DNA of 64,000 bases. Origin: Ustulina deusta (Eukaryota > Ascomycota > Sordariomycetes > Xylariales > Xylariaceae). Position 1 is the stretch's first letter, and every line of letters begins with the position of its first letter. A program made the translations under genes and the position numbers. Positions 1 through 13,022 of this stretch are shown piece by piece. Under the pieces are notes generated by a model. The model did no database searches, was not told where the DNA came from, and was given only the letters and a program-made list of their open reading frames with translations. The stretch covers positions 1 through 64,000 of the forward strand of contig JAJNNX010000063.1 of assembly GCA_023159155.1 (NCBI GenBank), in the 5' to 3' direction.

Positions 1-3000
1 AAATAAGTTTTTTATTTTATAAAAGTTAGGTAAGTTTAAAAACATAGCTAATTTTTGTTTTTTTAAAATTTTAAAAGGTCCGATTAATTAAAGTTTAATT
101 TAGTAGTTAGTACTTATGTTTAAAACTTTTTTTTTTTTTTAAATTTTGTTTTTTATTTTAAAATTATTAAACTTTTTTATTAGTTTATAGCTTGTATTGT
201 TTTTATGTAAGGATTATTATATTGTATGCTATTTTTTAAACGTTTTAGGTTTAGCGGACTAGTTCAAGCGCTTATTGCTTAGTATTAAAATTTGTAATAG
301 TTTTACTAATATTATTATTAAAAAGTTTATGTTTTAACTCCTATTGTTATTTTTAGTAATAATATATTAATTAATAAATATTATAAAAAATTGTATGCAA
401 AGTTTAAAACAAAAACATAAATGCTTTAATTATTTTAATATTTATTAATATAAAACAGAATTATTAGTTTAGTTTTAATTAGTTAATTTTATTATTTTTT
501 AGGTTTAAAAATAATAAATACTACTAAAGCAGTGCTTAGTACTTATAAAACTATTAATATTACTATAAACTTAAAAATAAAATTCTAATATTTTAATATT
601 TATATCTCTAGTATAATAAAAAATCTATATAGATTTTTATAGTATTATATAGCTAATAATTTATAATATTTTTTTTTTATAATAAAATTATAATTAAATA
701 GCTAAACTTATTTATAAATATTTATATATAGTTATAACTTTATTAATTAAATAGTATATTTTTGTTATTTACTACTATATATTGCTATATTATAGCTAAT
801 ATAAATAATAAGTAAAAAAGGCCAGAAGTTTTATTTTATCATATTTTATTTTTTTTATAGTTATAATAATTATATATATATTATTTATAATTATGTTTTA
901 AATAAAGCTAATAGTATTTTTGTTCTAATATTTTGATTATTTTATATTAACTTTAATATATAGTAATTAGAAATATATAAACTTTTTAAATTAAAGTTAT
1001 ACAAAAAAAAATAGTTCTATTTAAAGTAATTTTAAGTATATATAACTTTTTATTTTTATTTTCTAGTTTTTATAGCTAGTTTTTTTATTTAATTAGGTTT
1101 ATTAGGTTAGCTCCTTAGAAAATATTAAATAAAAGGTTTATAATTCATATAAAACCTAGTATTTTATTAAGCAGAATTAATACTATTGTTTGTTTTTTAG
1201 CTTTTTTAGCTTTAACTATAAAAAGCTTAGCTATTTCTTTTAATAAAATATTAGCTATTCTATTTTTTTGTTTTAGTTAGTATTAAAAAATAATATTAAA
1301 GTTTAATAAAAAATTAGCTTAGCATACTTATTATATTAATAAAATCTATTTATTTAAAAAATATGATAAAACTTAATAATTAATTATTATACAAAATTTA
1401 GTTCTAAAGAGCTTTAAATAGTAATGTTCTAAAGTTTATATTATTGCTAAAAATTTATAGTTTTAAATTAGGTAGGCTTGCTTAGTTAGTATTATTATTT
1501 TAAAAAAATATTTTATAAGTTTTTAAGTTATATTTTTTTATTATTACTAAATAATTTTTTTTTTATATTATATAAAACATTTGTTTTTATTTATATTAGT
1601 TGGCCGGGCTTAAAAAAAACTAGAACAAGTGCTTTATAAGCTAGTAGTTTTATATATTTAAAAGTTTATTTTTGTTTTAGTTTTATTATAAATAGCTTGT
1701 TTTTTTTTAATAGTTAATTTAAAAAAGCAGCAATTTTATTAATATAGTAAATAAATATATAAACATAATTATAAAGCTTAAAAAATAACTAGATTAATTT
1801 AGTATTTTAAAATTATTAAAGTTTTAATTTAGGATTGCTTAAATTTTAGCAAAATTAATTCTAATTTTTATTTTAGTTTTTATAATTATTTCTAAATAAT
1901 TAATAATAAATATATTAAAACAAGATTTTTTAATATTTTTTTAATATTTAGTTTAATATAAGCAGTAAATTATTTTTTTATAATAGGTTTAGTACTATTT
2001 TTTAGTTTTAAAATAAATTAAAATATTATTTATATAAATATTTGTAAATTTGTTTAAAAGTTTTTAGATTTACGTATTAATAAAGGCTTATTACTAGGCA
2101 GGTTTTATTTTTAAACTAAAAATAAAACCTTTTATTAAAATATTTTTTTGTAAGTTCAAAAAAAAATAAAATAATATAATTCTATAATTAATAATATTTA
2201 GTTTAATAAATTAAATAATATTACAATAATTAAATATAATATTATTAATATTTAAAATTAATACAATTTAATTTTTTAAATATATATTTTTTTATTAGTA
2301 ATTAATTATAAACTTATATTTACTTAATTTAAATTTAAATATAAACAAAACAAAAATAATATTCAAGTTTATATTTTGTTTAATAAAGTTTATAGTTAAT
2401 AGTTTATTTATAAATTTTTTTTAAATAAAATAAACTATATAAATATATAATATTAATAAGAACTAAAAATATATTTTTTATTATTAAATTTTAGTATTAT
2501 ATTAAACCCTAGTTATAATAGTAGCAAGATTTTGGATTTTTTTTTTAAAAAAAATTTCTTTAGGTATAATAGCTAAAAAAGCAAAAAGCTTTGTATTAAT
2601 TTTATATACTAGAAGTTTTTTTTTTTTTAAAATAAAATTAGTTTATTATTAAAAGTTTTTTATAATATTATTTAATTAATTTAAGTTTATTTTTTTTATA
2701 AAATATTAATTATTTTTAAGTTTTTTTTAAATAGTTTAGTATAATTATTTTTAGTTATTACAAACTTAATTATAATAAGCTTTTTTAAAATTTTTTTAAT
2801 TAATTATTTTTATTTATTTTAATAAAAATAGTTCTAAAAGTTTTATATAATTTTTTTAATAGTAGCTTAGTTTTTTTTTTTTTAAAAAATTATTATATAG
2901 ACCTTTTTTGTTTTAAGTTTAAAAGTCCTAGGTTTTTTTTTAGTTTTTTTAGTTTTAATTATTTCTAAAATAATTGTTTAGTTTTTAAAAAGTTATTTTA

Positions 3001-5372
3001 ATATTTAATAATATTTTTTTAATACTTAATTATATTAATTTATATTTTTTTATATTTTTAGGTTTATATTTTATTATTTATAATTAAAAAGCTTAACTAT
3101 AATTATTAGCAAAAATTAAGCTAATAAAAATAAATTATTTAATTAGATTAATTATTATTTTAAGTTTTTATTAAAATATTTGTTTTATTAATTATTTAAT
3201 ACTAATAATAATATTATAGCTAAAATTAATAATTTAAAATATTTAGTTTTTAAATTATTAATTATTAATTTTTATAATATATATTAAATATTTATAAATT
3301 TATTAATTATTTGTTTTAATAGTTATAAAACTTTTAAGTTTAATTAACTAAACTATTTTTATTTTTAATTATTGTTTACATTTATTATATAAACTTATAA
3401 CTAATTATTAAAAAATATAAACTTTAATATTATATAAACCTAAAGTTTTTATTTTAATACTATTAATTTATAATTAAATAAATATTTTAAAAATAATTAA
3501 TTTATTTTAGCTATATATTTTAATTAAAATAAATAAAAAAACTAAAAAAAAAAATTTTATTAGTTTTATTTGTTTTTAAGTTAAATAAACTATTAGAGCT
3601 ATTTTTATTAAGTTTTTTTTTACTAGTTAAATATTTAAAATTTTAAACTTTTAATTAAAATAATTAATTAATATATATATATTTTTTTTTTATAAATAAA
3701 ATAAGTTTTATTATTTTAATAAGCTTTTTTTTTTTTATAGTTAATATTTATTTTAATTATTTTAAATAAATATTTTAGAATTTTTAAAGTTAGCTAAAAG
3801 TTAGTAAGCCGGTTTATTAAAAACTTAATTATTTAAGTTAGATTTTTATTTAGTTAAACTAACAAGCTTAATTTATTAATAGTTTTTATAAATTTGTTTA
3901 GTAATTATATACTAATTTAATAATTTTATTAATAAATAATTTATAAAAAATATTTAAATTTATAAAAGTTTTATATAAGTTTTTTTTTAAGTTTATATAA
4001 AAATAGTTCTATAATTTATATTTTTATTATAATTTAGCTAGTTAATATTTTTAAACTAAATTATTAATATAAAAATAAACTTATTAATATTTTTATCAGT
4101 TTTATATATATAAACTTAAAATATTTTATAAACTATAATTATTTAATTAAAATTATAATAAACTAGTAATAAAACTTAAATTATTTTAATAATATTATTA
4201 AATAGTTTTTTAGTTAAATAAAAATATATTTTTATTAATTTTTAGTATATTTTTTTAATTAGTTTATAATATATTAAAATTAGCTATTTTAGTTTAAAAT
4301 ATAATAATATTTTTATTTAGTTTTTTTATTAGTTTATAATCTAATTATTAAATAAAGCTTTATTTTTTATAAACTTATTAGGATTAATTTTTTATATTTT
4401 AGTTTTTTTAGTATAAATAAGGTTTAAAATATTAAAAAATAAAACTAATAAACAAAAAGCAAATAAAACAGCAAAATTAAAAAGTTTAAAGTTAATATTT
4501 TTAAATATATTTTTTATTATTAAGTTATAGTTATTTTTTAAAAGTATTAAAATAAACATATTAAAAAATTAATATTTTATTTTTTTTATTTATTAAAAAA
4601 GTTTTACTAGAACTAATATAAAATTGCAAGTTTATATAGCTATAATATTTAGTACTATATTTTTAAATATATTATTTATTTTAAATAGTTTTAGTTTTAG
4701 TTTAGATTTTATTTTTTTAAGTTTTAATTTTTTGTTTTTTTTAAATTTTTTTTTAAATATTAGTTCGCTTAAAACATTTATAAAAAAATTTAATACTTAA
4801 ATTTTTTTTTTATTAAAAAAAAACTTTAAAAATTATTTAATAATAAAAAACTAGCTATATTTAAAAATTAAAATTGTTCTAATTGTTTAAAAACTAAAAT
4901 AAAATAAAAATATTTAAAATTAAGTTTTTTATAAATTATTAGTTTTTAAGTAATATAAAAATTAAAATTTTATTAAAATTATATTAAAGTTAAATTTATA
5001 TTATAAAATATATAATTTTTTATATTAAATATATAACTAAAAAAAAAAGTTTATTTATGTTTTGCTAATTATAACAAAATAAAAAATATATATTTATTAA
5101 ATATTTATTAATAAATAATTAGTAAGTTTAAAGTAGTATTATAATTAGTTAAGTAAAGTTTTTATAGTTAGTTTATTAATATTATAAATAAAAACTTTAA
5201 ACTAAAAAAAAAAAAAAAAAAAAAAAAAAAGTTAAAGTTTATAAAATAAATAAATATAAACTTTATATATATAGCTATAAAATTAGGTTGGTTTATATAT
5301 AGATTTTTTATTTTATTACTATATAGGTTTGGAGTTCTTATAAGTTTTGCTAAAACTATACTAATTATTATA
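1..5372 (-). mobile_element. Element A: RIP-degraded Ty3/Gypsy-type LTR retrotransposon, cut by window start
   Basis: Seen: this stretch is the reverse complement of the internal region of element D (52,109-57,592) and closes on the right with an LTR in reverse orientation (5,137-5,372). The internal sequence next to the LTR (about 5,035-5,136) is the reverse complement of 52,109-52,215, just inside D's 5' LTR, so A runs on the minus strand and its 3' LTR lies left of base 1. No open frame survives; stops and A/T homopolymers are everywhere. Inference: A inserted into element B, because B resumes at 5,373 with the sequence that is continuous in D near 53,160-53,180. Gypsy assignment rests on the relic read in B. 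Confidence 0.8.
5137..5372 (-). repeat. LTR of element A (reverse orientation)
   Basis: Reverse complement of the roughly 244-bp LTR family seen best at 44,251-44,494. It carries the A/T homopolymer block near 5,200-5,230 (a pyrimidine tract in the forward LTR) and the TATTAATAAACTAGCTA-like stretch near the LTR 3' end, all RIP-mutated. Confidence 0.82.
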
Positions 5373-7439
5373 AATTATAGAACTATTTTTAAATAAACTT
5401 AAAAAAAATTCTATATAAAGTTTTTATAAATTTAAGTATTTTTTATAAATTATTTATTAACAAAATTATTAAATTAATATACAATACTAAATAAGTTTAT
5501 AAAAACTATTAATAAACTAAATTTATTAGTTTAATTAAACAAAAATCTAACTTAAATAATTAAACTTTTAGTAAACTTATTTATTAGCTTTTAGCTAACT
5601 TTAAAAGTTTTAAAACATTTATTTTAAAATAGTTAAAACAAGCATTAATTAAAAAAAAAAAAGCCTATTAAAATAATAAAATTTGTTTTATTTATAATAA
5701 TAAAAAATATATTAATTAATTATTTTAACTAAAAACTTAAAGTTTTAAATATTTAACTAGCAAAACAAAGCTATAATAAAAATAGCTTTAATAGTTTATT
5801 TAATTTAAAAAACAAATAAAACTAATAAAAGTTTTTTTATTAGTTTTTTTTTTATTTTAGCTAAAATATATAACTAAAACAAATTAATTATTTTTAAAAT
5901 ATTTATTTAATTATAAATTAATAGTATTAAAATAAAAACTTTAGTTTTATATAATACTAAAGCTTATATTTTTTTAATAATTAGCTATAAATTTATATAA
6001 TAAATTAAATAATAATTAAAAATAAAAATAGTTTATTTAACTAAACTTTAAAAGCTTTATAACTATTAAAGTAAAATAATTAATAAAATTTATAAATATT
6101 TAATATATATTATAAAAATTAATAATAAATAATTTAAAAATTAAATATTTTAATAAAAACCTAAAAATAATAATTAATCTAGCTAAATAATTTATTTTTA
6201 TTAGCTTAATTTTTATTAATAATTATAATTAAACTTTTTAGCTATAAATAATAAAATATAAATCTAAAAATATAAAAAAATACTAATTAATATAATTAAG
6301 GGTTAAAAAATATTATTAAATATTAAAACAACTTTTTAAAAACAAAACAATTATTTTAAGGATAACTAAAACTAAAAAAACAAAAAAAAGACTTAAGACC
6401 TTTAAACTTAAAATAAAAAAGGTCTATATAATAATCTCTAAAAAAAAAAAAACCAAGCTACTATTAAAAAAATTATATAAAACTTTTAGAATTATTTCTA
6501 TTAAAATAAATAAAAACAACTAGTTAAAAAAACTTTTAAAAAGCTTATTATAATTAAGTTTATAATAACTAAAAATAATTATACTAAATTATATAAAAAA
6601 AACTTAAAAATAATTAATATTTTATAAAAAAAATAAACTTAGATTAACTAAGTAGTATTATAAAAGATTTTTAATAATAAACTAATCTTATTTCTAAAAA
6701 AAAAAAACCTTAAATATATAAAATTAATATAAAACTTTTTATTTCTTTAGCTATTATATCTAAAAGGATTTTTTTTTTTAAAAAAATTAAAACTTTATTA
6801 TTATTATAACTAAGATTTAATATAGTACTAAAACTTAATAATAAAAAGTATACTTTTAAACTTTATTAATATTAAATATTTATATAGTTTATTTTATTTA
6901 AAAAAAATTTATAAATAAATTATTAACTATAAATTTTATTAAATAAAATATAAATTTATAATTAATTATTAATAAAAAAAAATATATTTAAAAAACTAAA
7001 TTATATTAGCTTTAAATATTAGTAATATTATATTTAATTATTATAATATTATTTGTTTTATAAAACTAAATATTATAAAAAATTTTTATTAATTATTATT
7101 AATTATAAAATTATATATATATATTTTTTTTTTTTAAACTTATAAAAAAATATTTTAATAAAAAGTTTTATTATTAAGTTTAAAAATAAAACCTATTTAG
7201 TAGTAAGCTTTTATTAACATATAAATTTAAAAACTTTTAAACAAATTTATAAATATTTATATAAATAATATTTTAATTTATTTTAAAACTAAAAAATAAT
7301 ATTAAACCTATTATAAAAAAATAATCTATTATTTATATTAAGCTAAATATTAAAAAAATATTAAAAAGTTTTATTTTAATATATTTATTATTAATTATTT
7401 AAAAATAGTTATAAAAACTAAAATAAAAATTAAAATTAA

Positions 7440-7690
7440 CCCTATAAAAATCTAAGTAATTCTAAATTAGAACTTTAATAATTTTAAAAATACTAAATTA
7501 ATCTAATTATTTTTTAAGTTTTATAATTATGTTTATATATTTATTTACTATATTAATAAAATTACTTTTTTTAAATTAATTATTAAAAAAAAAAAACTAT
7601 TTATAATAGGATTAGAACAAAAATAAACTTTTAAATATATAAAACTACTAATATATAAAATATTTATTTTAGCTTTTTTAAGCTTAGCTA
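7440..7690 (+). pseudogene. Relic of Gypsy reverse transcriptase / RNase H junction (element B)
   Basis: Reading codons from 7,510 on the plus strand gives F-F-K-F-Y-N-Y-V-Y-I-F-I, then after two residues I-N-K-I, then a run of K-K-K-K-L-F-I-I-G-L-E-Q. This follows the conserved Ty3/Gypsy block that joins RT to RNase H (FLGF.NYYRRFI..YS.I..PL..L.KK...F.W), with C-to-T/G-to-A type replacements such as Leu to Phe and Arg to Tyr. The following residues (..AFI/L..) also fit the next family block, but stops interrupt it. The same frame is present in element D at about 55,373. This fixes the element class and coding strand. Not functional. Confidence 0.6.
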
Positions 7691-9622
7691 ACTAATATAA
7701 ATAAAAATAAATATTTTATATAATATAACAAAAAAAATTATTTAGTAACAATAAAAAAATATAATTTAAAAACTTATAAAATATTTTTTTAAAACAATAA
7801 TACTTATTAAGCAAGCTTATTTAATTTAAAACTATAAGCTTTTAATAGTAATATAAACTTTAAAATATTACTACCTAAAGCTTTTTAGAACTAAATTTTT
7901 TATAATAACTAATTATTAAATTTTATTAAATTTTTTAAATAAATAAATCTTATTAATATAATAAATATACTAAGCTAATTTTTTATTAAACTTTAATATT
8001 ATTTTTTAGTACTAATTAAAACAAAAAAATATAGTAGTTAATATTTTATTAAAAAAAATAACTAAACTTTTTATAATTAAAACTAAAAAAGCTATAAAAA
8101 AACAATAGTATTAGTCCTACTTAATAAAATATTAAGTTTTATATTAACTATAAACCTTTTATTTAATATTTTTTAAAAAACTAACTTAATAAACTTAATT
8201 AAATAAAAAAACTAGTTATAAGATCTAAAAAATAAAAATAAAAAGCTATATATACCTAAAATTACTTTAAATAGAACTATTTTTTTTTATATAGCTTTAA
8301 TTTAAAAAGTTTATATATTTTTAATTACTATATATTAAAATTAATACCAAACAATTAAAATATTAAAATAAAAATATTATTAGTTTTACCTAAAATATAA
8401 TTATAAATAATATATATATAATTATTATAACTATAAAAAAACAAAATATTATAAAATAAAACTTTTAGCTTTTTTTATTTATTGCTTATATTAACTCTAG
8501 TATAATAATATATAATAATAAATAGTAAAAATATACTACTTAACTAATAGGGTTATAATTATATATAAATATTTATAAATAAGTTTAGATATTTAATTAT
8601 AACTTTATTTAGCAAAAAAATAAATACTATAAAATTACTAGTTATATAATATTATAAAAGTTTATATAAACTTTTTAATATATTAAATATATAAATATTA
8701 AATAATATAAAACTATTTATTTTTAAATTTATAGTAATAATTAATAATTTTATAAGTATTAAATATTATTTTAGTAATATTTACTATTTTTAGATCTAAA
8801 AAACAATAAAATTAATTAATTAAAAACTAAATTAATAACTTTATTTTTATATTAATAAATATTAAAATAATAAAAATTAAAATATAAAACTTTTTAATAA
8901 TAAATATTAGCAAAACTATTATAAATTTTAATACTAAATAATAAGCGTTCGAACTAGTTTACTAAACCTAAAACGTTTAAAAAATAATATATAATATAGC
9001 AACTTTTATACAAAAATAATATAAGTTATAAACTAATAAAAAAAAACATTTAATAAATTTTAAAATAAAAAATAAATTTTTTTAAAAAAAAAAAAGCTTT
9101 ATAACATAAGTATTAATTATTAGATTAGACTTCTAATTAGTTAAACTTTTTAAAATTTTTAAAAAATAAAAATTTAGCTATATTTTTAATTTGTTTAACT
9201 TTTATAAAATGAAAAACTTATTTTATATTAACTAATTATAAAAAACAAATAATAACTTTTTATTTTAATAAAGCAAAATTTAAAATTAAACAAATTAAAC
9301 AATTAAAAATATATAAAAAAAGTAAAAAGCTATAATATTAGATTACTTAAAAAAACTATAATCTTAATAATATTTAATATATAGCTTAAATTTTTAAAAA
9401 TATACTAATTAAGCTTAACTAATTTTATAAAACTTATAAAAAAGTTTTTAAACTTTTTATAAAACTATAAAAATAAATATATATAATAATAGCTAATAAA
9501 TTTATAAATAATTATAAAAATAATAATAAAGCAATATAATATAAAAAAGTTATATAAATTTAATATTATTAGTAATTTTAAATTAAAATTATATTTAAAT
9601 TTTTAGTTTTAAAAAAAAATAA

Positions 9623-9855
9623 TATAATAATTAATATAGTTTTAGCAAAACTTATAAAAATTCTAGACCTATATAGCCATAAAATAAAAAGTTTATATAT
9701 AGACTAACTTATAACTTTATAGCTATATATATAAAGTCTATATCTATCCATTTTATAAACTCTGACTTTTTTTTTTTTTTTTTTTTTTAGCTTAGAGTTT
9801 TTGTTTATAGTATTAATAAACTAGCTATAGAAGTTTTATTTGACTAATCGTAATA
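9623..9855 (+). repeat. 3' LTR of element B
   Basis: Aligns along its length with the LTRs at 44,251, 51,866 and 57,593; ends with CGTAATA, a mutated form of the terminal CGTAACA of the better-preserved copy. Contains a run of about 23 T (9,768-9,790) in place of the CTTCCTTCC pyrimidine tract. Confidence 0.82.
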
Positions 9856-11110
9856 ACTTTATATAAATAATAGTTAATTTTTTTATAAAAATAGCTTATT
9901 TTATAGCTTTAAAAGTTTTAAAAAAAAAACTAATAATTTTATTAAAATATTTATAAAAGTTTATTAAAAACTATATAGTATATTTTTTAATATTATTTCT
10001 AATAAAGATTTTAAATTTATTATATATTTATAAAAAAAAAATTTTAAACTATTAAAAATTAAGCTATATATAAATATAGCTTTTTATTTTTAAACTAATA
10101 ATTAAACCAAACAATTTAACTAGTTTTTAAAAGTTTATTTATAAATATTTATTAATTATAAAATAATTAACTAAAAAAATTTATTTTTTATAGCAAAATT
10201 TATATATAATAATACTATATTTATATTTATATATATAACTTTGTTTTATATAAATTATAAATATTACTTAATAGCTTATAATTTTTTTTTAATATATTTT
10301 ATAATCTAAAAAGTTAGTTATATATATATTAAATAATATAAGTTTATTAAAATGTATAAAAATATTTAAAAAAAAGCTACTAAAAAATAAAAAAGTAGGC
10401 TAATAAAAAAATATATATATATATTTATTTATATTAAAAACTAATTAATAATATTAAATACTAAAAATATTAAAACTAAATAATTTATAAAAAAGTTTAA
10501 TAAAAAAATATTAGAACTTTTTAAAATTTAAAAAGTTATTTTTTTTATTACTATTTAATTTATTTTATTTAAAAAATAAAAAATTTATAACTTTTTTTAT
10601 ATTTTACTTATTAAGTTTTATTATACTAATAATTAAGTATTATTTAATTTTAATTAGGTTTTATAAAAAATAGCCCTAATTAAATCTAAAAATTACTAAA
10701 AAAAAAAAAAAAAATTTTTTTAAAAACTTAAAGCAATATAAAATATTTATTTAAATAAAAAAAATAGCTAGCTAAAAAATATTAAATTTAAGAATTTTAT
10801 AATTATTTATATAGCAATAAATTAAAAAAAGCTATATATTAGTTCTATTAATATAATTTAAAAAAACTTATAAACTTTTATATTATTTAATTATAAAAAT
10901 GCTTAAAAGCAAGCATTAAAAAAGATTTTAATATTATATAGATTAATATATTAAGCTACTAGTTATACTATTAATATAATATATAAGCTTATAAAAAAAT
11001 AAATAAGCTTTTATTAAAAGAACTAAAAGTTATATAGATTATATATATATATAAAAAGACCTAATAGTCTTTTATATTAATAGAGTTATAAAATATATTT
11101 TAAATAACCT
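9856..11110. other. AT-rich degraded DNA, unclassified
   Basis: Continues the RIP-type composition from the end of element B to the edge of the gene island. I see no LTR, open frame or repeat that I can assign; presumably an older transposon relic. Composition becomes normal between about 11,110 and 11,240. Confidence 0.5.
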
Positions 11111-11591
11111 AAATAGTAAATAGGCATAAATAAGCCATAAGAATCCCAAGTTTGAACACTTGAAAAAAAGGACTATGGACCTTGAGACCCCTAGAGAATT
11201 ATTAGCTAAATATGACTAAGTTCCAAGCCTATAATATATGCCCTTGTTACATCGACGGGTTTAATCGCGAGCAAAAATACAAGAAGAAGGAGTGCAAACA
11301 TCCCCGTTCAATTCTGCGAAAGACTAATGGCAGAACAGAGATGAATCGTCCTTGAGTGTGAGGCTGGAAAACTGTGAATCCGAAGCTGAAACTGGCGGTC
11401 GACTGATTCCTAACTTACCCTGGTATGGAGCACGAAGACTTGCAGACCCCCTGTCTTTCTTGAAGCACACCAGACATCCAAGACCTTTTCAAGCTCTCAC
11501 GTTGCGGTCGGTCATGAGCATCCAGGTGTAATAGGTGGTACCCGTGTGATGCGAGGTGTTGTTTCCGGCAATTGTGCGGTCGATCAACAGG

Positions 11592-13022
11592 TTAGATCAG
11601 CATGTCCTCCATGCGGCTGATGAAATCCAGCCCTAACCCATCCTCTCGGTTCTTGTCCAAATTCTCCTTATTCTTCTCCCGTGCAGAAGCTATAGCCTTT
11701 CTATCTACTGGCTCGTAGCGTTTGTCCATCTTGAACACGCGGAGTTTGCGCCCACATTTGAGGGATCTTTGGTCATTTTCCTTCAAGAATTTGGCCAATT
11801 TATCTGCGCTATTGAAACAGACGTAGTAGTAGCCACACCGGCGATCTTTATCCCTAGGATGGCCATTGGCGTGTCTCTTATCTTGGCCAATGGCCTCAAT
11901 AAAATATTCGCGGAAATACTCCTGGACCCTCAGTGGGCTGCAGATCTCAGGGCCAGGACACTTGCGGTCCTGCATGCGAAGAACAGCCCTGTTTCATTCC
12001 CGAGAGTTAGAAACTGCTCACCAGAGGAGTCTGGAGATATATTGAGAATTTTGGATGCTTGGTATCCCCTGCCAATGAAGGCCGTGGCTCGGAAACCATT
12101 GAAATAATGAGAATAGAGCCGTTGGCGCTTACCTAAAGGGGTAATTCTCAAGAATGAACCACCTGTTTTGAAGCAAGCTGCCTTTTCGCGTTTGTCTATG
12201 ACCATTGCACGTGTGTTGGGTTTGTGGCCGCTCGTCACGCAGCTGTTCTAGCCGTAATCTGAAGCCAGAAGGAGGTGTATGGGCGAGGCAAGTGAAGAGT
12301 GCTAGAATGCGGACAGCGTCGTTGCCTGCACAATGCCTGAAAGACGTAGGTTGGTACCCTTTTCCAAACGCGAATCCCGCCATAGCGACAGACATCGAAG
12401 GCATACGACATCGATTGGTCGGGGCTCCAGCTAGTCCGTCCACCTCCCATATGATGGGTTGAATGTCGACCCAGGCTGATATATACTGGACGACGGCAGG
12501 CATCTGACGGAACAGTAAGTCGAACTCTGCGCTCATGGCGAAACCAATGAAGGTGAGGTGTTTACTATGAGAGGCTTCTCTGATGTACTCGAGGAATTCG
12601 ATCATCTTGGCTTCGGCTGAATCAATGTCAATTTCCTGTGTGGTGGTTCCTTGGAGACGCCATTTGAAATGCTCCCTTAGCTTCCTTGGCTCCTGCTGTC
12701 TGTGGGATCGGATCTTCAGACAACGGAAAAAGACATTGTGGTTGTCAGCGAATTCTTTGATGTCGGCAGGTCTCTCGTGGCCTATAGAAGGCAGAAATGC
12801 CATGCCGATCTCGGTAATACGTCCACCTGGGCAAGATTCGACATCGAGGGACACAAAGGCCGTCGTTGCCTGCAAGTGGCTCTGGAGTGCTGCAAAGTCG
12901 CCGATTCTCCTCGCCCACAGCGATCTGTATTTTCTTGTATAGCCCCACGCGGGAATTCTCGTGGAGGGCCGGGGGGTACTAGCGGCTTGAAAATCTAGGG
13001 CTGTTGGCGAATTTGGCTGCAT
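11592..13022 (-). CDS. DEDDh 3'-5' exonuclease-like protein (Gfd2/YDR514C-type)
   Basis: Model: complement(join(11592..11988,12133..13022)), 428 aa; the 144-bp intron has donor GTAAGC at 12,132 and acceptor CAG ending at 11,989, and splicing removes an in-frame stop. RNase H-fold exonuclease motifs are visible: Exo I F-V-S-L-D-V-E-S (D60, E62), Exo II with S-A-E-F-D-L-L (D168), Exo III H-C-A-G-N-D-A (H230, D235), i.e. the DEDDh set. The HxAGNDA form is typical of fungal Gfd2/YDR514C-like proteins. The C-terminal exon is Lys/Arg/Asp/Glu-rich and predicted helical (about residues 370-428). Start chosen at the Met before QPNSPTALDF; the frame stays open to 13,145, so a start 41 codons upstream is possible. 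The family is expected to cut RNA or DNA from the 3' end; the substrate here is unknown. It is the gene nearest the left AT-rich block. Confidence 0.75.

Larger units (their letters stand above)
5373..9855 (+). mobile_element. Element B: RIP-degraded Ty3/Gypsy retrotransposon, 5' part outside the window
   Basis: Collinear with element D from about 53,167 onward and ending in a plus-strand LTR at 9,623-9,855. Its 5' LTR and about the first 1 kb of internal sequence are missing here because element A sits at 5,372/5,373; they should lie left of the window. A decayed RT/RNase H region is readable at about 7,510-7,690. No intact coding frame remains. Confidence 0.78.
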
